Shown here: positions 12,057-23,929 of the stretch, piece after piece
Position numbering within the stretch: the stretch's first letter is position 1
Layout of the letters: the number at the start of each line of letters is the position of its first letter
Assembly (NCBI GenBank): GCA_963693085.1
Contig: OY856410.1
Coordinates: 565,908,406 to 565,972,405 of the forward strand
Direction: 5' to 3'
Length of the DNA stretch: 64,000 bases
Source: Alisma plantago-aquatica
Taxonomy: Eukaryota; Streptophyta; Magnoliopsida; Alismatales; Alismataceae
Position numbers and translations under genes: made by a program
The notes under the pieces: model-generated
The model's database searches: none
Told to the model about the DNA's origin: nothing
The model's input: the letters and a program-made list of their open reading frames with translations, nothing else

Positions 12057-12986
12057 CAAGGTTGTCAAGGCGGCTAGGCGGTAGTTTTCATCCTATGGGC
12101 GCCTAGGCTTTTCTGGGCGTTTTTATTTATACTTAATTTTCAGTTACATATTTATTTATTTATACACATGATACTACATGCAATTTTGTAATTATGTGTT
12201 CATTGATGTTGTGATATGCTGAACTTCCATTGATAACTGTTGGGAGGACCATAGGAAGGAGAATTAAGAGGAACTGAATGTTGAAGATAAGTAGAAACTG
12301 AACAAGAAAGAAAACAGGAAAATATAAAAGAAAAATGCAAGTAAGTTGTTGGAAGAAGTCAGATAAAGAAACGTGCAACAGCAACAGAGGAGACGTGAAG
12401 GAGAAAGAAGTTAGATAAACAAAAAATAGTTGTAAAGGAGTTGTTGGGGGACACCTACGGGGACGAAGAAGAGATCAGGAAGCTTTAACAAATACATGCA
12501 AACAGCAACAGCTGTTTGAGATGTAGTCATGTAGGAGCAAGAATAAGTAAGAAAAAGTAGAAGAAAACTTGCAAATAGAAGTGGTACTAGTAGTCTAGTA
12601 GACGTGCGAGCAGGAGATGCAAGTAAGAATCTGAATTTCTGATATGAGTAACAAGGAAATAGCAATAAGAGGGGACATAGAAGTAACAAAAATTTAGATG
12701 CAATAGCAGGAACAGGAAATGAAGGAGAAATTGCAAAAAAAGAAAAGAAAAGAAGCTAGAATAGGAGACACAATAGGAAATAGAAAAAAATCAAAGAAAC
12801 AGTAGTATAAAAGGACTGATTTTTTTGCAACAATTGCAGCAAAATCGCCTAGGCTGTCCGCCTAGGCGCCCGCCTAGCCCGCCCAACCCGCCTAGTTTTC
12901 CCAACTCACCTATGACTCCTAGGCGCCTAGATTTGAGGGACCTCTGGAGCGCCTAGGACGCCTAGGCGCCCGCCTTGATAACACTG
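12057..12986. mobile_element. Non-autonomous hAT element with perfect 8-bp TSD
   Basis: The 930-bp element is flanked by identical octamers GTTGCTAC (12049-12056 and 12987-12994). Termini are CAAGGTTGTCAAGGCGG on the left and, inverted from the right, CAGTGTTATCAAGGCGGGCG, sharing most bases. Subterminal blocks are dense in CGCCTAGGCG palindromes (12060-12120 and 12843-12975). The middle is purine-rich and non-coding. Length, termini and duplication make this a clear hAT MITE-like copy mobilised in trans. Confidence 0.88.
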
Positions 12987-12994
12987 GTTGCTAC

Positions 12995-15010
12995 AAAATG
13001 ACTAACATGCCCATTCAAAGCAATGATATTGAGTCCAGCACAGTTAAAAGAAATAGCAGCACGCCTAAATTAACTTGGGAAGAGCTTATAAGGGGAGATC
13101 TTTACATCTTGATCAAAAAGGACTCACAATAGAGCTGATTGGAAAAGAAGGATCCATGTACTCAGCCCCAACATGCCTGCGATTGAGGCCTAGAAGATAT
13201 GATGATGATGATGATGATGATTACTATTATTACAATCATCATCATCTAGGATTTCAGCTAATACGCAACTTGATTTAGTGTGTTTTTTTGGTGTTTGTAT
13301 AATATGTGAACTAGCCCAAGATAAGACATTTCCTATGATTTTATTTAATTGGTTTATATTGGTTTTCATGGTTAAAAAAGATGAAACGAATTGTCATTTG
13401 TACATTCATTCTTATGGGTGCAGTGGTAAAACTTGAAAGAAGAATGTAAGCAGTCTATTGTCAAAGTTATGCACATTCCTAGAGTACACGTGCATGGGTA
13501 ATATCACTTTACCTTCATTTTTACACGTCCACTAAACATGTGGGGCATGCCTTTATGCACAACCCGTGTTCACGAATACTCAAGCGAAACAGTGCAATCA
13601 CAGAGATGTGGCAAGTGCATAAATAAGAAAAGTAACACCAAGATAATAGAATCATACCCTATGCCACAATAATAAATGGGAAGACTTCACGAGATCAAAG
13701 AACTACACAAAGATGTGTTATTGTATGAATGTGGCACTACATGCTACTACGACCATACAATGCAATAACTACATAATTATCTCAATCGAGTATGTTACTT
13801 TCAGCACAAACCATGTTCTTCGATGTTCCCATTTGCATGTCGCAGTTTTCCACAAGCCAACCAGATCGCATAGAGGCTCATCGCAGAACAACCTTGTGTT
13901 AATCACAACTCCATTAGCATGTGAAGTTTGTCTAGTCCAAAAATACACCCACAGTAATCTAAATATCAAAGCCATTAAAGAATATTATGTGTAGACCACA
14001 TATTATAAAAGCAACCATGTTTAGTCAGATAGAGAGACGACTAAAGGAGGTCACATTCGAGGAGAAAGCACGACCGGATTATAGTATGTTTGGTAGGAAC
14101 AAAAAGGATATATGACCCTTACTTCTACTCCTTCCATATTTCCTTCTCTACCCCATAATCCCTATCTATTTCTCTTGCGAAATCAGCGAATATTTATCAG
14201 TAGGTTTGAATTTTATTTGATTCAAATTTGTTAATGTTAGTGAAGGTAAGCTATTTGAGCATGGCAAGCTAGAGTTTCTAAATTTATTGGTTTTAGTGGT
14301 GGACATGCAACTAAATTCTGTTCCATGTAACACATAGTAGCTAAGTACTCTAGTTGTTAAACTTGGCATTTACCCACCAGTGATCATTCAACTGTTTTTC
14401 CAAGATACCCAAAAATCAAATATGTGGTGCTCAATCTTCATGGAAAAGGACTATGCATTTTGGATTTATTCATTGTGACCCTTGCATTAGCAAAAACTAC
14501 ACAACGCATGATCTACACTTCCATAGACCTAGAGGGCTCACTAACCAACGAAACAAAATTCAAATATTAGATTTCTAGAGTAATTCTAGAATGATAAAAT
14601 AATTTTGCAAACATTGTTTTTATTGAATTACAATTAAGTTTGGATACTGATACAAAAATATTGATAAGAGTTTCTTTTAGAAAATGATATCGTGCCAGTG
14701 AGACTTAGCGACTAGGTCACCATGTTCTACAATCATTTGAAACCCCCAATGAACCAAGAACAAAAATTGGAATTTGAAATAGTTACCCAACAAAAGAATC
14801 ATACTACCATTAGTTTATGATGTTATATCAAGTTTTCAATATGTCAAAAAGACATACACATTTTTAAATGAAATAAATACAACCCCTTCAAAAATCAAAA
14901 GTTTCTTAGCAATGATAACTAGGCATTATGTATACATTAAAATAAAATTTAAGTCAAACATTTTATACAAATGGTGATATGAGCATTAGCATAACAAAAC
15001 AAATAATTAC
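12995..15010. other. Stretch with no gene seen, except one microsatellite
   Basis: AT-rich sequence lying downstream of LisH exon 2 in the minus-strand sense. If that gene continues, this would be intron 2, but no exon-like frame with the expected Lys/Ser-rich content was found. Confidence 0.4.
13201..13221. repeat. (GAT)7 microsatellite
   Basis: Seven uninterrupted GAT triplets followed by imperfect TTA/CAT triplets. Confidence 0.9.
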
Positions 15011-15075
15011 CTTGATTCCATAAATTTGCTTAAGATGTCTTCCAAGTTCAACTCGCAACTCTCTATGTCATCCAG
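15011..15075 (-). CDS. LisH-domain nucleolar protein, exon 2 (65 nt)
   Basis: On the minus strand a pyrimidine-rich TTTTTTTGCAG acceptor precedes a 65-nt exon encoding LDDIESCELNLEDILSKFME followed by S, ending at an AAG|GTAATT donor. Exon 1 at 23551 ends in phase 0 on QLE, so the frames join cleanly. In plant LisH-domain nucleolar phosphoproteins (SRP40/NOLC1-like) the LisH motif is followed by a short acidic segment of the same type (LDLEEM-like), which supports this exon. It would lengthen the LisH dimerisation region. Assignment is by motif and splice phase only; no transcript evidence is available. Confidence 0.6.
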
Positions 15076-17019
15076 CTGCAAAAAAATGACATTACAGAGG
15101 GTACATGGCAAACCAATTTCGGAAAAAAATCACAAAAAGCCAAAATAATATGCAAGCACTCTAGTGTGATACATGAATTACAGAAAAAGAGTGACATTTT
15201 CTCAGGAACTACTTTGCATCTGATAAGCGAGCTACCCTTTATAAAACCATAGATTCAAACGAAGAACTTCATATAACTAGGACATTGAATGTAGCTTATA
15301 ATTGCAATTATGTAATTAATTAGACATAATATGTGGTACAGAGACAACCTCAATATTAAAAAGACAAACATAACTTCAGTATTGCAACTTTATCTAATAC
15401 TGAGACTGCCTTGTGGTAGCAGCGTAGGTTAAGGTTAAAACATATAGCATAGGGCTCACAACAACCCACTTTGATGTTGATGTTCAGCCAAGATGGGCTA
15501 GCAGTAATTTAGATGAGTCATTCTAATCTAATCTTAGTCGATGAATTTGAGAAATTTCACAAATATTCTTATTCTAATGGTGTATTTGCAATGCACTTGA
15601 AGCATAACTATGATCAATCATGTTAAACACATGCCATCATACAAGTTACCTAAAACATATCATGTTGACATGTTACTGTACAAAGATGACACAAGGAAAA
15701 CAAGTCATGAGATGAAAATAATCACATGCCTAGGGCAATGTTATGTTGACAAAAATTTAATATATCTCAGGTTACTAAAACAGGCCAATCATAAGGTAAT
15801 GTGCTAGATTCCCTAATTGAAAAATTGGCTATTTTATGACAATTGTACTTGCGCTTGAAAAAACTCTTGGCTCAATAATTACCAAAAAAAAGTGTCATCA
15901 AAATGAGTAAAATTGGATTGTCTAGAATAGACTAATCAGACAAATTCAGAAACAAAGGGTGAACGCATCAAGTTACTGTGAAGATGGGAGGGACGTTAAT
16001 CATTCTAATTCATGCCCAATTTCCCAAAGAAATGAAGCTTGGATCATGGAGAATTACATGGATGTCTAATTTTATTAATTTTTTGTTCTCATTTCACCTA
16101 AGGATAATGAGTCAACTCATAAGATTGATGATGGGACAGATGGATCAAAACTAGGAGTGAACATGCAACTTTACTTCTCAAGTAAGCTTCCTATTGTTTT
16201 ACCATTTGGGTTGCTTCCTAATCCTTCCTAATTGAAGTTTTCCTTTAGAAAAGTCAACTGAAGGATATAATCAAAACTCATATAACATACAAAGAAATCA
16301 TCATTACCATCAGCTAAAAATCAATTCAACCATCATGGGGATGACTACATGTAACCTTCTTTTCCATTCCATTTTGATATAGATCATGCCCTCATCAAGA
16401 TGTAAAAGATTCAAAATTACTCATTAATAGGGGATGTCAATTTTATCTGGTGCATCCATAACAATTACCAAATGCACCATTCACCCACTTCTGATCGGTC
16501 GTCCAATTTGTCATTGGAAGATGTATGGGATGTTCATTCATCAGGGGTATAGGATTTGGGCCAGTTGTGGATAAATCCACCAACGGAGACAGAGTGCCAA
16601 CTCTATTGCATTTTAAGCTTACGTGGGTCCCATTTTCAGCATTTAAAAGCATATTAAAAAGCCTTCGTGTGTTTACTACTACTGCTTCATCATGTCTACC
16701 ACGTCCTGATAGCCGCCTAGCATGACCATGTAGTTAGAGAAAAAGACTACATCTAACTTCAATTTAGCTACCTCTTGCCATCTGTCATCGGGAAACAGGC
16801 CGACCAAAAAAGAAAGTAATGCCCAGATACTAGAGGGCAATAACTGGTAGTTGAAAACAACATTAGGAAGGGAACTCCTTCTTTCAGCTAGCGTCTAGTC
16901 GATCAGAGGGCTAACAATGTCGCCCCAAGCAATGGATCCTTAGTTATGACATCGTAAAGTGTAAGTGGTGGACGTACACCAAGATTACAAACAGAAGATA
17001 ATGTCATAGAGGTTGTAGC

Positions 17020-18813
17020 CTAGGAAGCACAGACACAAACACAGGTACTGAGATGGACACAGACAAAAGACACGGCAATTTTCAAAAATTTAGGGCACAT
17101 ACACTGTGAATTTTTACACTTATATGTATATATTTTTTATGTATAAAGTATAAACACACCTATTATAGGAACTTAATTTGGAGTTTGTATTTCATTTAAC
17201 TAAAAAGACATACAATCATCCATAAAACACATTTATCCAAATAGAAAAAAACCAACAGATACAACAAACATGATCTAGTTCTATTTATAAAGCAATATGA
17301 ACATATCCATGCTTGCAATACATTAAAGCAAATTGACAATTAAAATTATAAAATGATGACTATTGGATAATAAATAAACAACAATCAAGTCAATTCAACA
17401 ATCATGAAATCCAACACAGAATGATATACATACAACAAACACTACATATTTGTGTATCACAACTGAACCAACAACAACAATTATTGTTAGCATTATCAGA
17501 ATAATAGAAGAAGAAAAAACATAATTACAAAAATCAGGCATAGATTGGAGAGGGACAAGACCACAGTATGAGAACAATGAGAATCTGCGGGGAGAAGGGG
17601 AAGAAGACATCAGCGTGTGTGAATGAAGGGGGGAAGTGGAAAGCCTGGTTGAAAAGAGCTAATTTTGAGGGAGAGGAAAGAATATGAAAAAGAGGATGGG
17701 GAGGAGACATTGGTAAGGGTGGAGAGATATTGAGGGGACAATCAGGAAGAGTTGATACGGAGTGAAATGTTGGTACTTGATAGTGGTAGGAAGAAGAGAG
17801 TTGGAGAAAAATGGGGAGAAGGGAAAGAATCATAGGGAAAAATAGAAAGGGGTCAAGAGAAATAAATAGGGACAAGGAAAAGTTAGTGGAAACGGTGGGA
17901 AACATTCATGGGGATTCGATAGAAGGATAAAATGGGGTGGATAGAAAATGGGGGACAGGAGAATCATGAAGAATTTGAGAGGGGGGGATATAAGAAGAAT
18001 TAAGGGAGGGAGGGGGATATGTTGGGCTGCAGTTGTGGGGAGTAGAGGAGAAGAAACAAGCTAAGTGGGCGGAGTTGTGTAGAGAGAAGCACAACAAGAA
18101 ATAGAGGTAGAGGGATCATAGGCTCAATGTGCAAGGAGAAGTGGAGAAGTGGAGGAGAAGGAAGAAGAGGTGGAAGTGGAGGAAGAAGAGGTGGAAGTAG
18201 CGAAGGAAGAAGAGGATGAGGTCAAGAGGAAGTAGGCGTACCTTGTGGTGGTGGAAGAAGAGGATGAGACAACAATTGGATCTCCCGCAGTGGCAACAAC
18301 AACAGGAGCTGGAGTAGTGGCTCCTTAAGCCATTGGTGGTCGCGGTTGATGACCTTCCCTCGCCAGCGGCGGCCTGAGATATCTTGGTTGTTGGTTGGTG
18401 ATGGGGAAGATGACAGCTGCCCGTCCTCTCTTCAATGTTGTTGTTGGAGATGGAGCAGCATTTGGCGGCAAGGAAAGGTTTAGCAGTGCAAGAAGATGGA
18501 AAGGGGTGGAGAGGCTTTTACATTTGTCAGGTGGGGAACGCGATAATCAAGAAACATAGAAGGGTTTAGTCTTTTTTAACATAACTGGACTCAAATGATG
18601 TTGGGCTGCGCCAGCCGTGTCCAAGCTGTCTAAGACGTGTCCCAGTCGCGTCCAAGCCAAAAATTCTTTTAAAAAGAGTTGGACACGCCCGAGTTGTGTC
18701 AACCGTGTGTCCATTGTATCCATAGTGTGTCTAGTTGTGTCCACAACGTGTCTGAGTCTGCCATGCAACAGACACGGCCATGACACCTCCCAAGAAGTGT
18801 TTGTGCTTCCTAG
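17020..18813. mobile_element. Non-autonomous hAT-like element, 1.8 kb
   Basis: Inverted termini CTAGGAAGCACAGACAC (left) and, reversed from the right, CTAGGAAGCACAAACAC are nearly identical. Flanking octamers GTTGTAGC (17012-17019) and GTTGTAGT (18814-18821) differ at the last base. The right 200 bp is dense in GTGTCC/GACACG subterminal motifs, mirrored near the left end (GGACACAGAC). The interior is purine-rich on the plus strand (about 17560-18250) and has no credible coding frame; the long minus-strand frames are composition artefacts. Confidence 0.75.
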
Positions 18814-18821
18814 GTTGTAGT

Positions 18822-18975
18822 GGATCAACAACGTCAAGATTGTAGTTGGTGATGTTGTCAAAGTTACAACCGATTAATGGAGTCAAGAGTGTAGTTGGAT
18901 AGCGTCATAAAGGTTGCAGTCGGTCAACAGCATTAAGAGTATAAGTAGTTGATATCATGAAGGTTACAACCAGTC
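18822..18975. repeat. Degenerate tandem repeat, period about 50 bp
   Basis: Three diverged units follow the pattern (A/C)GTCAAGA.TGTAGTTGG.. then TCA.AAAGGTT(A/G)CA(A/G)(C/T)C. They abut the right end of the hAT-like element. Confidence 0.55.
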
Positions 18976-20389
18976 AACGATGTGCAACCAGTTTTAATGA
19001 CAATGGAGTAGGAGATTGTATGCATGAATGCTACTATCTATCACATACTTGGTTGTATTCAAGCACGTGCAATAGCAAACAGTAAGAACCAAAGGTGAGG
19101 TATGCATGATTTAGAATGATGGGAGACATCATTATTTGATTTGAGTTCAAGTGCATAAAAATATATGCATGTTCGTGCTTAGTATCGTGTTGATGAAATG
19201 AACTGAATGATGGTGACACCATGGACAACAACAAACAAACATCTAGTCCACCAGAATCAAATTGTTCAGTTATCTTTTTCAATTTAAACTTGATGGAGTG
19301 GGTCGATCATTGGGTGGTGGAGGCAGACTTTCACATTTTGCCATCCCTACTCATTATAGCTCTTCTCAATCTTTTTTTATTGCGAACCATTCTAAGGTAG
19401 GTCCACTACCTTGGACCAACCCCAACAAGGTAAACATAGGGCCTGCTTCTTCCTTCTTTTAACTATGCTCGAATTAATAGCATTGTTTGAGTTGGTAAAT
19501 CCTTTGAATTTGAACTATTTCTCGATATTCATACCATCTCAGGTGATCTTCACGTACCTTTTCCTCAACGCTTAAGGTCATTTCTCATCCGATCTTTCCT
19601 TGTCTTCCCGTGCATCCTTCTAAACATACACATTTTCGCCACATTCAATAACTTGTTTCTTCATCTCCACAGATTTACTCTCATAGAGCAAGGTTGGTCA
19701 CATAGTTGTCTACAAAACTTAGTTTGTCATCAGAGTAGGATCTTCAGACACATGTTGCTCCAATTGCACTCTGTTTCAACCTCAGCAATGTGGTCATGTG
19801 ACAAACATCATTTTGAACAGCACCATCCATTCAAATAATAGAACCCAAGTAACAACACTGATCACATTTTGCTACCTTCCTTCCATCAAAATTGGCACCA
19901 CCCTTCCCATATATCTACAGTATATTACGATGCTTATAAAGAATAAGCAAAACATTTATAAAAAAATTCAAAAATTAATAAAAAAGTTGAATACAAAAAT
20001 AATGTAGAAAACAGGTATCAAGTCAACAGCTACGTTCATATAATAGTATTTTGGCAAGAGAAGATCTCGTTACAAGATATACAAGAGCCTCATCATGGAT
20101 TGTAGTTGAAATTTCGTGGCTATAAAGGGAGAGAAAACAACACTAATTGCCATGATTCCTATATAAAGTGAAAGACTTGGGTTATTTAAGCAATGTGATT
20201 TGCTAAATGTAAAAGAGAAGTTTGTAAATCATTGTGATTCCTTGCTAGAGATTGCATACATGGGTTTTTGAAGCGAAGAGGTTAGTGATACTCCTCGTTA
20301 TAAGGACCGCTCCATTAGATAGGAGATCTTGTTAAACATGGTGAGTTTCCCTTAAGGGCCTCCCTGCCTCTTGTCTCAAGGCAATCCCT

Positions 20390-22674
20390 GGGGTTGCGTT
20401 TGGTATGTAGTGAATGTGAATCATAGGGAGGGGGATAGTGGGAAAATTAAAAATTGGTTGTTTGGTTAGAATCGTGATGGGAATCATGGAAAATTTTGGC
20501 TCATCTTTGTCCCCATGGAAAGACATGGTGAATGATGGTGAAAAAAGTTTATTTCAAGAAAGTTGACTCTTCGCTAATTAACTGGACACATTCACAAAGC
20601 TTTTCCTTCTCTAAAAAGTCATGTCTCCCTATAACAATTTTCCGCCATCAAAATTTTAGTTTCCTAACAAAAAATATTCCCATCTAAGAATTATTTCTCT
20701 ATGTTAAATTTAAAAAAAAAATCTTCTGCTAAACTTTTAAGTTTTAACTCTTTTGTTAAGGTAACTTCTCAACTCAAAATATATCTTTCCCAATTAATGA
20801 TATCCCTCCAAGAATATATTTCACTTCAATTAGAGTTTTTGTCAAGAATTTACTTTCCCTCCATTGATGTTTTCGCTCCAAGTAAAGAGTCTCCCTCCAA
20901 ATCATAGTTTAAAATTTCCACGAAATTGTCAAAATTTCCACAATTATTTCAATATTGATGGCCATCGAAAATCGAAATGCACTGTTGAAACGCACTGTCC
21001 ATCGAAATTTTTCTTTCTTTTTAATGTACTATGGACTGCCTAGAGCATTTTTTGCACAGTTTTGTGTCTTTAAGTTTATACATTGTGCTTGCAAACTTTA
21101 ATGAATTCATTTATTTCACCATTGAAAAATGACATAAAATTCTCCATCGAAATCCCCATCGAAACAGTTCAAGGTCCTTCACTCACACGTGAGGAGACCC
21201 CCATCCCCAAATATCCAGTATGAAAATTATTACATATTTGAGTAGATCTACACTAGTAGATAATTCTGGTAAAATTTCATATATAAATCATTGGTTTTGC
21301 AGTTGAAATGTTAGGAACGCATTTGTCTAAATTTCCATCAAAATTTTGGTAAACTTCTGCTTCTATGGCCAACGAAACAGCATCAAAATCGGACATTTTC
21401 TTCCTTGCTCCAAATAAATTCCTGTCAAATGTTGAATTCCTATCTAAACTTTTATTTCCTTCCAAATGAATAATTTCCTAAAAGTATTTTCCCTTCGAGA
21501 ACTAATCTAATTACAAAAAAATAGTAAATTCTAACAAAATAATTTTCACCAAAAAAAATCCTCAACTTTTTCTAGCCAAGACAAAGTTTCCCGCCAATTT
21601 GTACTTTTAAGGTGAGTCAAGAGGTAATCTTATTCATCTTGCCCTCATCTTGCAAGCAAGCTTAGAATGTCATTACTATCACTAATCGGGTTTGGAAAAA
21701 TAAGCGTGGTAACACTGCTACCAAATGTCTCTATCTATGAGATCTCTAATCTCACCAGAGGGCTAGTGTACTCATAGGCACATCTAGGATTTTTTAGGTG
21801 GAACTTAGCCCATTTATCCACAACCATCGCATTCCCTTTAAGTCACTTTCTTATTGTCATTGAGGCTCCTTTGAATCTTGACATTACAATAAGCATACTT
21901 GGGGTAGTGATGATAATTGTCATTTATCATAGATATTGTACTCAAACAATCCATTTCAACATGGACCTCAGTAAGGTTTTTCAACTTAGCAAACTGCAAG
22001 GCAGTGTAAATCTCAAACAGCTTGACCCTGGTGGCCTCACATGTCCACACCATATCCTCAAAGCCCCCTACTCATCTACCTTCATTGTCTTTGGCACTCC
22101 TAGCCATTGCAGCACCTGTTTTGCTTATATCCAAGTAGTGACATTTTCTCATATAAACTCAGCACGAGCGGCGTCAAGTCATAATCACAATATGAGTGCG
22201 AAAGATTGATCATATTGTATTTATCCAAAAAATAATCATGATGAAAAGATTTTGGTTTGCCAATTTTTTCAATGAGGTATTTATTTTCAGTGATTGTTAA
22301 GAAATAGAACTTGCGTATCAAAAGATTCTAATTATATTTTGTAATAAATTAATATTTTATATTCGTAATAAATTTAATAAGAGAATGTTCTCGTGGTTTA
22401 CGTAAAAAACATGCTTTGAGTTTGTCTCAAATTTAATAGGTATAATTTATACTTGTATGGGGTGTTTTTTATATCAAAATTCTCTATCTTCATCCCCATA
22501 CCTATATAACAAATAACACTTTTCAAGTACTTTACCATGCATTTTTCCATCCCCATTCGAATATTACCCAACAACCGTTTTTAACACTTTCCGCTCCCCT
22601 TTCTCGTCCCTTTCTCCTTCCCCGCCCATGCCCCCTTCCCTATATATTTTGTCACCACATACCAAATGCAGCCT
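20390..22674. mobile_element. Long-TIR DNA element, superfamily unresolved
   Basis: The left end GGGGTTGCGTTTGGTATGTA and the inverted right end CTAGGCTGCATTTGGTATGT match. Similarity continues inward through GGGAGGGGG-type and GGTTGTT(T)GG blocks for roughly 100-130 bp. The TGCRTTTGGTA terminus is seen in several plant TIR families. No secure target duplication was found, so superfamily and exact ends stay open. The interior contains a minus-strand RNase H remnant. Confidence 0.5.
21760..22150 (-). pseudogene. LINE-type RNase H (RVT_3-like) fragment
   Basis: The minus-strand frame contains a stretch typical of the RNase H domain at the end of plant non-LTR retrotransposon or retro-derived proteins: EIYTALQFAKLKNLTEVHVE, then MDCLSTISMIN. 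In the family, the aspartate in the (E/M)(S/D)DS or MDC region is catalytic. Beyond a stop, GNAMVVDKWAKF resembles the usual GN..AD.LAK helix. Only this C-terminal piece is present, with no reverse transcriptase nearby, so it is a dead fragment carried inside the surrounding TIR element. Confidence 0.55.
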
Positions 22675-22825
22675 AGAGGAGTATAGACACATGCCTCAAC
22701 ATAGGGGACTTTATTACATCAAGCTTTTCCCCTTCCCTATCTATGTTTTCACCACATACCAAATGCAGCCTAGAGGAGTGTAGACACATGCCTCAACATA
22801 GGGGACCCTATTACATCAAGCTAAA
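22632..22825. repeat. 97-bp tandem duplication
   Basis: Copies start at 22632 and 22729 with CCCCTTCCCTAT and differ at only a few bases. Each copy contains the terminal motif ACCAAATGCAGCCTAGAGGAG of the neighbouring long-TIR element plus flanking sequence, so the duplication arose after that element inserted. Confidence 0.85.
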
Positions 22826-23550
22826 AGAAACTTAAGCTCAAGGCTGGAATTAATAAACTGTACTCCCTGATCAACTTGTACTTATCTGTTTTGATTCACA
22901 TACAAACCAATTGGATTCACAACATTACTCTTAGAACTCTACCACCTCGCAGCCCAAAACTAATAACACAGCACTATTTTGGAAATATCAATGTGGACTT
23001 TTGAAACTGCACCTCATCACATGTATTCATCGGTCATATACTCATAACCCATGGCAGAATATCAATTAAGCTAGTTGAAACTTCACACAAATACTACTTC
23101 ATTTGAACTTGATTTGAAAGCTAGGGCCTGAGAGGAACTTGTAGCTCTGCTCAGCAGCATGTTAATTTATAATCCTAAATAACATGATCCGCTTGTGACT
23201 GGGCAGGAAGTTAGCCTTGATCACACAATTCAGGCGGTTCTCCAACTAGGTGAATGTTGAACCAAACCAAAAAGTCAATATGCTCGCACAAAACTCTGGC
23301 AGCCAACCACTGAACATGTCCGCCTACAATTACCCCCCACATCCCAGTAATGCACAGTGCATTATCGGGGACCAGGGTCCATAAAAAATCGCCAATGAAT
23401 CCAGAAGATTAGCAAACTAGAGAGGCCATAAAAGCATAGTGAAAATCTAGAAATACACTCATTGTCGATTCATATGGCAATACCAGCAGTGGGGGACCTC
23501 GTATTGAGTTAGGGTATGGGTTCGACTAACGGTAAACGTTTGGCAATTAC

Positions 23551-23850
23551 CTCCAGTTGGGTTTCGGATATGAAAACCTCGAGGGTCCGGGCAAAGTCAT
23601 TGCTCTTGAGAAAAGCGGCGATAGAACGCAGTAAGGCGCTCCGGCCCGCCGTCATCAAGGGACCGCCGTTTTGCTTTGCATCCGTTACTCGGTGCTCCGT
23701 GTTCTCTTTGAAGTCTTTCTTCTTGTCCTTCTTCTTCTCCTTGACCTTTTCCCCTGCGGCAGTATTGTTGCTGATGCCGAGCATGACTTGGCGAGGGAAC
23801 AGAGAAGTCAGGGAGGTAGTACTGCAACCCCTCGGAGCTTCTATGGACAT
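23551..23850 (-). CDS. LisH-domain nucleolar protein (SRP40/NOLC1-like), exon 1
   Basis: The exon encodes a basic linker (KEKKKDKKKD) and then a LisH motif, LLRSIAAFLKSNDFARTLEV, ending QLE at a CTGGAG|GTAATT donor. LisH motifs mediate dimerisation. In plants this arrangement, with an N-terminal FPRQV-type start before LisH, belongs to nucleolar/coiled-body phosphoprotein relatives thought to act in ribosome biogenesis. I chose the methionine at 23850 (MSIEAP). An in-frame methionine at 23895 is also possible but lies too close to the TATA-like box. Exon 2 is proposed at 15011-15075. The Lys/Ser-rich centre and SRP40 C-terminal exons are not visible in the window, so the gene either continues beyond the left edge or is truncated. 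Confidence 0.7.
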
Positions 23851-23913
23851 CGAGTGAGGAAGGACGGCGTGTGAGGATACGGCGGCTGGAGACACACGGT
23901 TGTAACTCTATAT

Positions 23914-23925
23914 TAGGGTTTATAG
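23914..23925 (-). promoter_or_regulatory. Telo-box with overlapping TATA-like box
   Basis: Read on the minus strand this is TATAAACCCTAA, combining TATAAA with the telo-box AAACCCTAA. Telo-boxes are common in promoters of plant ribosomal and nucleolar genes, which fits the LisH protein. A start about 30 bp downstream would fall near 23890. Confidence 0.6.
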
Positions 23926-23929
23926 GAAA

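Larger units (their letters stand above)
15076..23550 (-). other. Putative 8.5-kb intron 1 of the LisH gene, full of transposon DNA
   Basis: The interval between the inferred exons contains a hAT-like element (17020-18813), tandem repeats (18822-18975), a long-TIR element with a LINE scrap (20390-22674) and a 97-bp duplication. The remaining parts (15076-17011, 18980-20389, 22830-23550) hold no feature I can identify. Confidence 0.5.

Noticed and set aside
17534..18097. Long minus-strand Ser/Pro/Leu-rich open frames
   Set aside because: They mirror a purine-rich non-coding centre of a hAT-like element. Composition alone keeps the frame open and there is no domain.
23516..23874. Plus-strand frames opposite LisH exon 1
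   Set aside because: Antisense of the LisH exon, with no domain.
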